Part shown: one piece after another, positions 47,904 to 59,120 of the stretch
Numbering within the stretch: position 1 is the first letter of the stretch
Layout: the number at the start of each line of letters is the position of its first letter
DNA from: Acanthamoeba sp. SK_2022b
Lineage: Eukaryota > Discosea > Longamoebia > Acanthamoebidae
NCBI GenBank assembly: GCA_027943245.1
Contig: JANDJZ010000154.1
Coordinates: 1 to 64,000, forward strand
Length of the DNA: 64,000 nt
Direction: 5' to 3'
The notes under the pieces: model-generated
Database searches by the model: none
Told to the model about the DNA's origin: nothing
What the model saw: only the letters and a program-made list of their open reading frames with translations
Program-made: the position numbers and the translations under genes

Positions 47904-49549
47904 CAAGAAAGGCAGCACCTGTGCAACAGTGGTGAGATCATGAATGCTCTGATCCAGGGGGGACCTGGGTGCTGATGGTTAGCCAATCATAACAGAGCGC
48001 ACTCTTTTGTTGTCATCTTTGTTGCTGTATATGCTGTATACAATCATTTTTGGCATAGTCCAAAGTGTTGTTGGCTTTGTCCTCATCACTTAACAGACTG
48101 ACCTCAATGCAGCCCTCACCCTCTATCTGAACTCGATTATTGAAACAATAATTGGATATTGATTCAAGCGTGGGAACAAAAAGCCAATGAGTGTGTACCT
48201 TGAGGGGGGGACCAGTCTCTGGGAGTTGAGGCATTGGCCTGACCAGTCACTAAAATCTTCTCCTCTTCTTGCTGCTGTGCAATGTCAAATAAAAAGATGG
48301 ACTTGATGTAAATGCATTTGGCTTGCAAGGTTATTGGGCATGAAGGCAATCATCCTCCCCTGGTCCATCAAATTAGAGTGTTTTGATCCACCGCTTGGCC
48401 CTAGTTGGGCCCAGGCAACAGCCTGTTTTGATGTTTTTCATAATGTCTTTTTCATAATGTCAAGGCGGCAACTGGAAACCCACAAGAGATATTGAGCTAC
48501 GCCTTGAACAACTATGGACAAGTCAATAATATTGATGAAGACCACTTCTTGCGTGCCCTCACTTTCATACATCTCAACTGCACACATTGTCAGGTACAGA
48601 GCATACCTCAAATCCACCATCTCTTTTGTTGATGCACATGCTGTCCACAGGCCTATGACAATGCTACATGAAACGTGCAGCCTGTCCAACAGCCCTACAA
48701 AACCCCATGGATGAGATACACTGGACAGATCAGCTGTAAGTGCATGCTGCCATTTGAAGTGTGGGTAGATTGGTACTCATTTGTTTTCATGCAGAGATCC
48801 AATAATCAATTCCATGACAGCACTTACCTACTGACTGATGCCATCCACACAACTGTGCAGATGACCTCCATCTACCTGCACACACCCACTCTACACTGGG
48901 GTGCAGTGGCCTCCCTCTGTCCTCTCATAATTCAATATCAAATGTATTTTTCTGCTGTTCCATCTGAAGGTGACTGCTGACAAGTGCACACTTCTTGGTG
49001 AACAGCAATCTTGTGGCAATTATGTGGCAATTCCTATTTTCAACCATGTGCATGATGGCAATGCTGGTTAGGCCATTTTGTGTGAGTGACCCAAGTCCTT
49101 CCCTCTCATTTGATAATAGAGGTGGTTCATGGTGATCTGCCATCACATGGCAAGAGGCTTAAGTAGCAATGCTTTGCAATGGCTGACCTTCTTTTCTTTG
49201 ATTCCTTGGTTACCTCAGCTCTGGGTGCCCATTTAATTGTTGACATTGCCGCCCCAACACTTAAGTAGATTTTACTCCACCAATGGCAGTGCCCAAAGTG
49301 TTTGGGGGGCTGATCTTTATGCCTCTTCTCATAATTGTTCAACCAGGAATAATAGCACAGCTTTTTTCTGCGTCGTTTGAAAAATGGCGAAGGGAGCGCG
49401 TTATCGCAATAATGCGACTCCGGCGGAGATAATTCCGGACTTCGCCGTCGTGCGTTGGCGCTTGTCCGCGCTTTCTCTTTTGCCGCCGACCACGCGAGAA
49501 GCTCCAGCGCGCTTGCATCGATCCCTTCCCTCATCAATCGATCAAAAAG

Positions 49550-50627
49550 ATGGCTACGGCAGCTGCGGCGGCGACAACGGCGGCGACCACGATGACGGAG
49601 ACCCAGTTGCCCATCTACGAGGCAGTGCTCCGCCCGGAAATTTGGGTTGGCCGGGATCAGTGGGAGGCGAATGCCGTGAACTTCGTATGGAGGCACTGGT
49701 GGTTCTTCGTGCTCATGGGCGTGGCCTACCTGCCAACGATCTTCGGCCTCAAGTACTGGATGAGAAATCGTCCGGCGTACGACCTCCGTAGGCCGCTCAT
49801 CTTGTGGAATATCTTCATGGCTACGTTCTCGACTGCCGGCTTCTTGTCGATCGTGTACCCCCTCATCCAGAACTGGATCTACCCCGGCGGCGGCCTTGGC
49901 GTGCGCGAATTCATCTGCTCGGCCAGCTACTGCTACAAATTCGGTGATTGCGCCATCTGGGTGTTCCTCTTCAACATGTCCAAGATCCTCGAGTTCGTCG
50001 ACACGATCTTCATCGTCCTCAGGAAGACTCACCTTGGCTTCCTCCACTATTACCACCACATCATCACCTACTCCTTCTGCCTCTATGCTGGCCAGTACAT
50101 GCACCACTACAACTGCGGCGGTTATTTCTTCTGCCTCATGAACTTCTTCGTCCATGGCATCATGTACTTCTACTACGCCCTCCGTTCCATGGGCTACCGT
50201 CCTTCCTTCGACATTGGCATCACCTTCCTCCAGGTATCTTTGCTGCCCCGACTTTTTACCTTTCGTTTTATTCCACTGTTTTTATCAAACCTCTCAACCG
50301 TGGCCAGCCCATCTCAAGAGATGCACCTCTTGAGATTCTATGCCGTCATTCCCCATTCCCTTACTTGTGAATGAATGCTGAATCCATTTCTGTACCGTTA
50401 CTGCTTGTGTGCAGATTTTGCAAATGGTGCTCGGCGTTGCCATTATCACCATCTCATCGGGCTGCGAGAAGGTCGACCCCGTCGGAACGGCGTTCGGCTA
50501 CTTTATTTATTTCTCGTTCTTCGTCCTCTTCTGCAAGTTCTTCTACTACCGCTATATCGCCACGCCCGCGAAGAAGCCCGAAGCCGCCAAGTCGCCAGCC
50601 ACCAAGCCCAAGAGGAAGCACGACTAA
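49550..50627 (+). CDS. ELO-family very-long-chain fatty acid elongase
   Basis: Two exons, 49550-50233 and 50415-50627, give about 298 residues. It has several membrane spans, the ELO signature KILEFVDTIFIVLRK and the catalytic histidine box HYYHH, followed by YMHHYNCGGYFFCLMNFFVHGIMYFYY. It condenses malonyl-CoA with acyl-CoA in the ER. The C-terminus is Lys/Pro-rich and ends KPKRKHD, which could serve ER retention through basic residues (inference). The wording fits the PUFA-elongase branch, but chain specificity cannot be read from the sequence. It lies alone beside the second CpG-poor island, whose edge is about 180 bp upstream. Confidence 0.95.
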
Positions 50628-51210
50628 GAGACCTCCAGGAGGAAACGGAAGATCGCTCTCTCTTCAAACTGCCATGCCGCCGACCCACGAACCCAACACA
50701 ACGATCCATCCAGCATGCCACGAACGCACTTCGTGTGGTCGCGCGGTTGCGGGACGGAAGAGGGAGAGCGAGCCAGCAGTGGCTCCGGGAAAGGAAGTAA
50801 GAGTATGGGTAACCAGGTACCAAACGGGGTGGAGGGGAGAGAGAGCAAGAGGGAGTGAGGGAAAAATGGGCATTGCGAGGAGCATTATCTTCCGCAGCGT
50901 ACAGAGCACAATACAACTCCCAATACACTTTTTTTGTTTTGACTGCGGAAAGCACACTCCGGGAGTGAGGTGGAGTTCTCACGGCATGTGTGCGCGTTGC
51001 ACATGGACACTTGGCGGTTCCCCAACACATTCTCCTGCTGAGAGAAGGGAAAAGGGCAAACCCAGCGAAGCACACGTCAGCCTGTCGCAAATTAAACGGG
51101 TGAGATAAGCGCTAAGAAATATAAAAATTATAGAAGTCGGTCCCAACCAAGGTAAACCAGGCGGGAGTCTCATCCAGCCCCCTCCTTCTTCGTAGAGCGC
51201 TTGGCGAAGG
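50628..51210. other. Intergenic region, elongase to ankyrin-kinase gene
   Basis: This 583 bp stretch of CpG-rich sequence has no convincing coding frame. The elongase 3' UTR and the promoter of the next gene should both lie here. Confidence 0.5.
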
Positions 51211-54200
51211 ATGAAAGGTGGGAAGGAAGGAGAAAATGATATAGCGAAGAGCAAATTTAATCCCGCACATAATGGAGGAGACCAGGCCCCCATAATCAAG
51301 CTGCTGGTCTTTGGCCAGACCACGACCGCGCAGCAGCGCATAGTCAGGCAACTGGTGGGTAGTACCAACGCGACTGCACAAAAAGGAGGGACATGGATCA
51401 ACGAGCGCAATTTCGAAATCGATGGACAAGTGCTCCGTGTCATCTTCCACTCCTTCAGGTTCCCTCCTGCCTTTCCTCTTCCTGTGGACAGTCCACGCTC
51501 CAGCTTCGCCCACGCGGCAATTATGCTGGGGTGGTTTCGTTTTTGTGGGCGCTTCGCTCTTTTGGGCGGGAGGACTCCTTTCCCCATGGGCCATAGCTCG
51601 CCGATCTGAGTGTGGGCGTCGGGTATCACCAACGAACTGACCGACGGTGACCGTGGGCCGCGTGCAGTGATGAGTTGGTGGCGTCGCAATCGGTCACGTT
51701 CGACTTTCTGCGACCGCTCCTGCAGACGGCCGGGGAGCGCCCCGCGGCGCTGATCTTCGTCTACTCGCTGGCTTCCCGCTCCTCGCAGGTCGCCATGACC
51801 CAGTGGTCGCGAAGTCTCGCCATGCTGTTCAACGAGCTCACCGGCTCAGGCCCGCGCTACATGTTCATCGGCGACATGGGCCTGGCCGCCAGCGAAGACG
51901 ACGAGTACGCCCCGACGCACCTCTGTCTGTGCGGCCAGCGGCATGTTGTGGCGTGATCACCGGGGATGGACCAATCACGGGCCTGGTTTTTAATTTATGA
52001 AATGAATTGCCCGCACCAATCTCTGCTGACGACACTGATCACAGGGCCGCGGGCTACGAGCGGATGAGCGTGGACATTCTCCACGAGGGCGCGCAGGTCA
52101 AGTTCTTCCTCACCGAGGTGGGCAAAGAGCGAGAGCTCGACGACGCCTTTACCAGCTTCCTCAAGCTGCTTGTCCAGGGCCGCCAGGACCTCACCCTACG
52201 GCAACCCACCACCACCGTCTCTGGCAACTCCCCTTCCACTTCTACCTCTTCGCCCTCCTCTCCAGCTCCTTCGGCGGACAAGCTCGAGCATGAGCGACTG
52301 CTGGCCGAGGAGCTCAAGTCGTGGGAGTGGGAGATCAGCAGTGGTAGCAGCGGCGAGAAGAACCTCGACTGCACGCCGGCACAAAAGCACGGCAGCGCCG
52401 TAGGGAGTAGTGACAATCGCGCGCACACCTGGGACGAGGGCGCCGTGCGCAAGCGGCTGATCGAGCGCTACGGCACCAAGCGGAGCAGCGGCAAGGAGGA
52501 GGACCTGGGACTGGGCGACATCGCTCAGCTCGAGGGCGACCTCATGAACCAACTCCCGCCCGAACGACGCGCGTGGATGCGTGGCAGCGCCCGGGCGACC
52601 ATGGGAGAGAGCAGGATCGCCGCCTCGGTGTCTACCTCTCCAGACTCAGGGTCGTGGGCTTCGTGTCCGACGTCCCTGTCGACCTCTTGCTTCCTCTCGG
52701 ACTCATCGACGCGCGGCACTCCGCCTACGTCGACTTCGTTGCCACCGTTGTCGGTCTCCACCGGTCTTACCCATGGCGGGAAGACCTCGGTCGCCAGCTC
52801 CCGCAAGACCACACACAAGGACCGCCGAGAGGAGCTCAAGAAGGCTGAGCTCGCCGACAAGCAGTTGCGCCGAAGCAAGTCGCTTGATATTCACGACGCC
52901 GACGACTCATCACAGGACGACATCCTGCCGCTCGACAGCGATGACGACGATGACGACGCAGACAAGAGATCCCACCGTGGACCCTTTCCGCCATCTCCTA
53001 CGGAGAAGAGCGCCGGCGACAGCGGGGCCTCCTCGGGGTCGGGCCAAGTGGCGGACGAGATCGTGGCAGTGTTGACATCGCTGTCGCTCACGCGCTACGT
53101 AAGCTCGTTCGCGCGAACCGAGGGCCCTGCGCTCAATCTACAGGCGTTCCTTCAGCTAGACGACGACGAGCTCAAGAAGCTCAACCTGCCCTACGGCGCG
53201 CGCAAGAAGATCCGCACATGGCAGAAGAAACACAACTCGGCGCAGGTGTCGCCCATGCCCATGCGCCGGAGCGACGGCGAGTCCAAGGGCACGTTCGGTC
53301 GATCGAAGAGCTCGACGCTCAACGTGCATGCCAAGGACGGCTCGCCTCAGGCGGAGCAGCATTCGCCCAAGGAGAACCAGCCTAAGCGCTCCTTCTCCCA
53401 CGGCATCTCGCAGCTCAAGAAGAAGTTCTCCACCATCGGGCCCTCGCCCGCGGGCGCCGCGGCGGAGTCGATTGTGGTCACCGCGGAGGGCGCCAAGGAG
53501 AGCGAGGACAAGCACGAGTCGCCGGACAAGGCTTCGCGCTCACTCTTCTCTCGAAAGTACCGCCTTATACCGCCCGTCGAAGCGCACTTTGTGTTGAAAC
53601 TTGCTGTTGGAGATCGCTCTTGCTTGTCTTCTCGCCGGTGTTTAACGCCCGCGCATGTGGATGTGCAGGCTCAGCTTCTCGACGCGCGGGCATCCGGCGC
53701 TCGCCAAGGTGCAGCAAATGATCAAGGACAAGGGCGTCAACCACTCTGACGAGAAAACAGGTGACAAACTGGCTTATTGCTTCCTTGAGCCGTTGTGGGA
53801 AGGCTGACTCACCTCTTCCCCCGCCTCCCCCTTTACCATGGTAAAGCCGAGACGATGCTTCACAAGGAGTGCGCCAAGGAGGAGCTGGATAGAGACGTGA
53901 TCGAGTTCCTTGTCGCCTCGGGCGCAGACACGAACGCCGTAGATAAGGTGCGCAACAAACAGAAAGCAGCGATACTAGGGAACACTTCCTGATCTCATCT
54001 CATCGCGATTGCTATTATGTAATCAGGACGGTTGGGCGCCACTTCACGTCCTGTGTAAGCGCAAGCGCGTGATTGACGATGCGGCATTCATCCAACTCTT
54101 CAGTACTGGCCTCCTCACCTCAATCACCGACCAGCGTGTCAATTTTCTGCGCCCTAACTCGAACGTCGCTCGGCCACCGCAGTAACGCATGGAGCCAAGG

Positions 54201-54772
54201 CAGGCCTCCTGACCAAGGACGGCGCGTCCCCGCTTCACTACATCGTGCGGAGGAACCCGGCTAGCGAAGAGGAAGTCAAGTGGTTCACGCGGTCGCTCGA
54301 CGCGCTTCTGGTACTCCATTTTTTGTTTCTTTTATTCTTATTTAGATGTTATATTATATTTCTATAAATACATATAATATAATTCTATCCTTACTGCGGC
54401 TTGATGTTGACGGTGACTCGGCTTCTAGGAGGGCGGGGCTCCGATCAATGGGCTGAACACGCATGGCGAGACGCCGCTGTTCCACGCGATCATGCATTCA
54501 AATCTGGCGGTCGTCGATGCTCTAATCGATCGCAAGGCCTTCTTCAATTCCCGCCTTCCAATCATGACACGCTCGGCTAACCGCACCTGCCTACCATCAC
54601 CTCTCGCAGGGCTGGAGCTACGCCTCTGCATTTCGCGGTGTTGGCCCAGAAGCCCGAGATCGTGCGGCGGCTACTCGACCTGGGCATCTCACCGCACATC
54701 GGCACCGACCAACGGTATCCCCTGCTCGCCCTTTCAGTCAAACAGGTTAGCAGTGAGCCAACACCGCCCGCG

Positions 54773-54829
<57 letters not shown>

Positions 54830-57267
54830 ATGGGCTCGCCGCTGGAACTGGCACATAAGCAACCGGGCCAAAAGGGGAAGGTGATCCTGCAGATGCTGCA
54901 GGGCGAGAGCGAGGAGGAGACGCACAAGCGAAGATTGAGCGTGGCGCTCGGTGACTCGGGAAGTCTCGCCAAATTCTTGAGCTTGGGCGAGAAGGCGTCC
55001 AAGGACCGCATCTCTTACGAAGGCACGTCGCGCGTCCCTGACCTTGTTCATCACAGTATCGCACCCTTCTTTATTTTGTTTAACTGATCGAATTAAATAG
55101 CAGTGCTGTCGAGTACCGATGCTCGACCGCTGTACACCTACTCCATACTCAGCAGCTGCAAGACGCCACGCCAAGCCCGTACGACACCTGCCCCGCCCAC
55201 GCCAGTGCTGATCACGTGGTAGTGGTGGCTCACCATCTGGTTTCGCAGTCAAAGCAAGTATGCGCACTCTCAACAAATGGGAGCTGGATCACCAGGAGCT
55301 GGTCTATATCGAACAAGTCGGAGCTGGTGCCTTCGGCACCGTATGGAAGGTATAGCACTGCTCATCAATTTCTCTCCTTTTTTATGATATGATTTAATTC
55401 TATTTTCTTCTTTTATTCAGGGTAAATGGCACGACCGTGAAGTGGCGATCAAGAAACTTCACCTCACGGGAGAGAATCCGGTCAAGCTTGAAGAATTCCG
55501 GAACGAGTCGCGCATCATGATGTACGAGCGCCGTGTTCCATGATGTCCTTCGCTCAATCGTCCAACTGGAAACTCACCTGTCCTCGGCCCTGCTGTCTTG
55601 CCAGGTCTCTGCGGCCACACCCGAATCTAGTGCAGTTCGTGGGTGTGTGCAGCAGAGTTCCCAATCTCTGCATCGTCTCCGAGGTATGAGGGTTACACCC
55701 CCCCCCCCAATTTGCACCAGTGTTGCTCAAGCCTGCCACTCTGTGCGTACTGTGCAGTGGCATCTCGAGCGCGATATGCAGCGACTGCTGCGACGAAAGA
55801 AGGGCAAGCTTTCACTCGAAACGAAGCTTCGAATGGCTCTCGCCACCGCGACGGGCATGGCGCATCTCCACCAGGAGAACATTCTACACAACGTACCTCC
55901 GCACTTGAAAGACATTTTTAATTTAATTTCTTCTTTGCTGACGCTCTTATGCCCACCTGATAGGACCTCGCGACTCGCAACCTGCTGGTGATGAAGTGGC
56001 TGGATGGCTACGACGTCAAAGTAAGCGATTTTGGTGCGCACCACCTTCACGCAGCTGTGAGTTGGAGAATGGAAGAGTGGGAGGGGGGGGAACAATTTCA
56101 AATTGTTCTCACGTCTCGTTTCGTTTCGCTTTTCTTCTTTAAACAGGCCTTTCCACGCAACTGCAATCCGGGGTTGGGCCGCAGTGCGGTCCACTCAAGT
56201 ACGCGTCAGCTTCCCTGCGCAGACCCCATGCACACGCATTCCTGACGTTCTTCCTCCACCGGTGTGTTTGGCTTGTAGATGGATGGCGCCAGAGGCCTTG
56301 CATCCGATCGACCCCAAGTTCTCCACGAAATCGGTATCGTAGCATGCGTAGTCGTCTTGCGGATCGTCCTCAGGACCTGAGTCTCCCCGCGGGTTGTGCT
56401 GCTCTGCGCGCTGACTCCCGGCACCGCTTGCTATACATGGACAGGATGTATGGAGCTTCGGTGTGGTGCTGTGGGAGATTTTCACCGACGGGGCCGAGCC
56501 CTTTGAAGAGCTCTCCCCCGAGGTGCGACCGCATACACCGACACAGGACGACGATGATGGTCATCAACCGACTGACCTGTTTCTTTCTCCGTTTCTCTCC
56601 ATCGTGCTCCCCTCCCCCACACGATAGTTGGCTGCTCGGGAGGTGATGGAAGGTCGACGACTGACGATCCCAGCGTCCACACCGGCCAGCGTGACGCGGC
56701 TGATCGAGCGATGTTGGATGAAGGAGAGGGAAGAGCGGCCCTCCTTTCACGAGATCCGCGGCGAGCTCGAACGCATCCTTCTCAAGGGCGCCTACGAACG
56801 TACAGTCTTCTCTCTTTTCTATCACCCCCCCCCCCCGATTCGCTTACGTTATCGCTTTCGTTCTTTTATCGTCTGCAGCTGCGGCAGCGCCGACGCCGAA
56901 GGTGGACAGGCGGCCACGACGGTCCACGCAGGAGCGATTGGAGTCGACAAAGCTCGATGAAGCCGAGGTGCAGGAGATCAAGCTCAGGGCTTTGGAAGCC
57001 AAGCTGCCCGAGAGTGTGCTCGCCCGCCCGAGACAGCGACGAAAGCAGGCGACGGGAGGTGAGGTCAGTCCGCGAGAGGACAACGCGGCCATTGCCGTCA
57101 CTGTCGCCGCAGCAAATGAAGAAGAGGACAGCGACAGCAGCGATGACGACGAGAGCGAGGACTTTGGCGACGATGACGAGCAGGAGGAGCCCCCCATGCT
57201 GGATGACGACGACGAGTACTGCGGCCAGCCCTACAAGTCGGTGATGCCCAAGCCGCCGGCCGACTAG
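51211..57267 (+). CDS. PseudoGTPase-SAM-ankyrin-tyrosine-kinase-like protein
   Basis: This multi-exon gene starts with MKGGKEGENDIAK at 51211. A Ras-like fold comes first (IIKLLVFGQTTTAQQRIVRQ; ALIFVYSLAS; RYMFIGDMG; VKFFLTEVG), but the P-loop GKS and NKxD motifs are missing. A Ser-rich linker leads to a SAM domain at 53055-53235 (SLSLTRYVSSFAR, LKKLNLPYGARKKIRTW). Ankyrin repeats run over 53840-54900 (DGWAPLHVLCKRK, DGASPLHYIVRRN, HGETPLFHAIMHSN, LHFAVLAQKPEIVRRLLDLG). A kinase domain follows at 55255-56800: GAGAFGTVWKGKW, VAIKKLHL, HNDLATRNLLV, SDFGLSTQ, KWMAPEALHP, DVWSFGVVLWEIFTDG. The catalytic HRD reads HND. An acidic tail ends PKPPAD. The kinase belongs to the TKL group common in amoebae. 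Several exon borders are approximate. Confidence 0.85.
54773..54828. repeat. (CA)n microsatellite forming an intron 3' end
   Basis: A 56 bp CA repeat runs straight into the acceptor: its last unit, CACACAG, is followed by the exon reading RMGSPLELA. Confidence 0.95.
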
Positions 57268-57376
57268 CGCCTTGGCCCGCGTGTCACTCGTGTCTGTCTG
57301 TGCCACCAAACGCAGTGCGTTCGTTCAGCAACAGTTGGTTGAAAAGCAAAACTCTTTTCCAGTTGTGTGAGCCAAG
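57268..57376. other. Short spacer between two same-strand kinase genes
   Basis: Only 109 bp separate the stop of the ankyrin-kinase gene from the ATG of the next kinase gene, so poly(A) site and promoter must share this stretch. Confidence 0.6.
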
Positions 57377-58934
57377 ATGGAGGAAGACGAGAAGAAGAGG
57401 CTGAGAGTGGAGCGACGACTGGATGCACCAGATGTGTTCCTGGGGACCTGGAAGGTGAGGGACGAAGGAGAGGAGCGCCTGAGGCAGAACGACCCCGAGG
57501 CCAGCTCGACAACTCGACAGGTGGCCATCAAGATTCTCTCGGGCCTAGTGCCCGAGGCTGCGGCAATCAACAAGCTCGAGAAGGAGCGAATGATGGCCAA
57601 GAAGCGTGAAGCGTCTGTACTCAAGCGACTCGCGCGTCTGCAGGCGCCGTTCCTCATCGAGGTGATGGCCATCCTCAAGATTAAAGATTGGCCAAATGCG
57701 AAGCGAGATTTCTTGCCCCTTGACGACGGGCAAACAAAGAATGAGGGAGCGGCCCACAGCGAATATGAGAGCCAAGATGACGCGGGAGGAAAGAGAGAAG
57801 TCCAAAATCGCGAACTTGGCCTAGATGAAGCAGGGGAGAAGGAGAACGAAAACGAGGAAGAAAAGGAGGCAGCCATCGTGCTGGTGATGGCACACCACGA
57901 ACAGAGCCTGTTTGACTATCTCCAGCGAAGACAACACGAGCTGCAAACGACAGGGCCGGTGGAGGACCAAGGGCTGGGCCTCCACGAAGCGCTGGTCATC
58001 CTCAAGCAGATGGCTACCGCCATCGCCTACTGTCACCACAATGCAGTATGCCATCGAGGTGAGCCTCTGAGATGCTTCTCTTTTACATAAATATGGTTTA
58101 TTACAGATATTGAATTATGTATTTTAGTTATTAACATTTATTTGATTTTCAGACATAAAGCTGGAGAACTTCCTGTGGGATTCATCGAAGAGGGAGGTGC
58201 GGCTCATCGACTTTGGGTCGTGCGGCCTCATCCGGCCGGGCAAGCTCTTCTCCCACCCTTGCGGCTCGCTCTCCTACGTCGGTACGAGCCCCGCGCTCCA
58301 TCCCGTGGAGTACAAGACGGGTCAATCATTGACAATTGGCTGGTGTGGCGACCAGCGCCTGAGGTGGTGCAGGGCAAGGGCTACAGCGAAAACGTGGACG
58401 TGTGGGCCCTCGGCGTGGTCTTCTACGCGCTCCTAACTGGCCAGTTTCCCTTTGGCGGTGGCTCTCGGACTGCGGACAACCCTCCCGAGGTGTTTCATCG
58501 CATCGTGCACCAGCGCCTGTCCCTGCCCGACTATGTATGGCCTTTCTCTCTCTCTCTCTCTCCTGTGCCGCGTGTTACGTGTGCTGTGTGGCTGCCACTG
58601 GAGGCCTGACCAGTGGGCTGTCTGGCAGCTGCCGGTGGAGGTGGCAGACCTGGCTCGGCGGATGCTGTGCAGGGACAGGAGGCGAAGGCCCGGCGCCGAC
58701 GAAGTGCTGGCCCATCCGGCGCTGTCGAGCGTGCCCACGTCGATGGACGACCTGGGTCGAATCGAGAGGGAGCGCCGACGGCGATTGAAGGGCAAGGACA
58801 AGCTTGTCGACGACGACGACGAGCCAGACTCGGACGAGGCCGTCGCCACCATCGTCGCCAACAACAACCACAACCACCACCAAGGCGGGCGAGGCCTCAA
58901 GCGAGTTAGACACGAAGAGGCCGCCGCCTGGTGA
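57377..58934 (+). CDS. Serine/threonine protein kinase
   Basis: Four exons are seen. Exon 1 starts MEEDEKKRLRVERRLDAPDV and carries the Lys of VAIKIL. About 60 residues of charged insert follow (57720-57870) inside the N-lobe. Exon 1 ends at VCHR, and exon 2 resumes DIKLENFLWD, completing an intact HRDIKLEN loop. Then come LIDFGSCGLI (DFG), the APEVVQGKGYSENVDVWALG motif, and LLTGQFPFGGG. The last exon has VEVADLARRMLCRDRRRRPG and a low-complexity tail ending EEAAAW. The RDIKLEN loop and the PEVVQG-WALGV pattern put it among CAMK/SNF1-like kinases. There is no clear glycine-rich loop, as DAPDVFLGTWKV replaces it. It is active by motif count. The partner is unknown. Confidence 0.88.
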
Positions 58935-59120
58935 GACAAGCTGTACATAGCATGACCGATCAACCGAAAATAGGGGGCGCTCTGCAATTGTGTTGCTTCT
59001 GTGGCAAGGGTGAGACTCACACGCATGGCCTCGTTGTCTCTCCCTCGTCGCGACTTGGCGGTCCGATAGGGCTATCGCATCGGACCCGCTCGGGAGCGCT
59101 CAGCGCGTCGGGGGAGGGTC
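58935..59120. other. Convergent 3' spacer, kinase/sulfotransferase
   Basis: A 186 bp stretch lies between the kinase stop (plus) and the sulfotransferase stop (minus). No separate feature is seen. Confidence 0.6.

Larger units (their letters stand above)
46300..49370. mobile_element. Second CpG-depleted island
   Basis: From just upstream of the RasGEF gene to about 180 bp before the elongase ATG, the sequence is CpG-poor and TpG/CpA-rich like the first island, with the same abrupt edges. It holds coding-like minus-strand fragments, an AT microsatellite (47099-47116), a 19-base A run and no complete recognised gene. It is probably made of the same class of silenced repeats. I found no long direct match to island one by eye. 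Confidence 0.5.
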
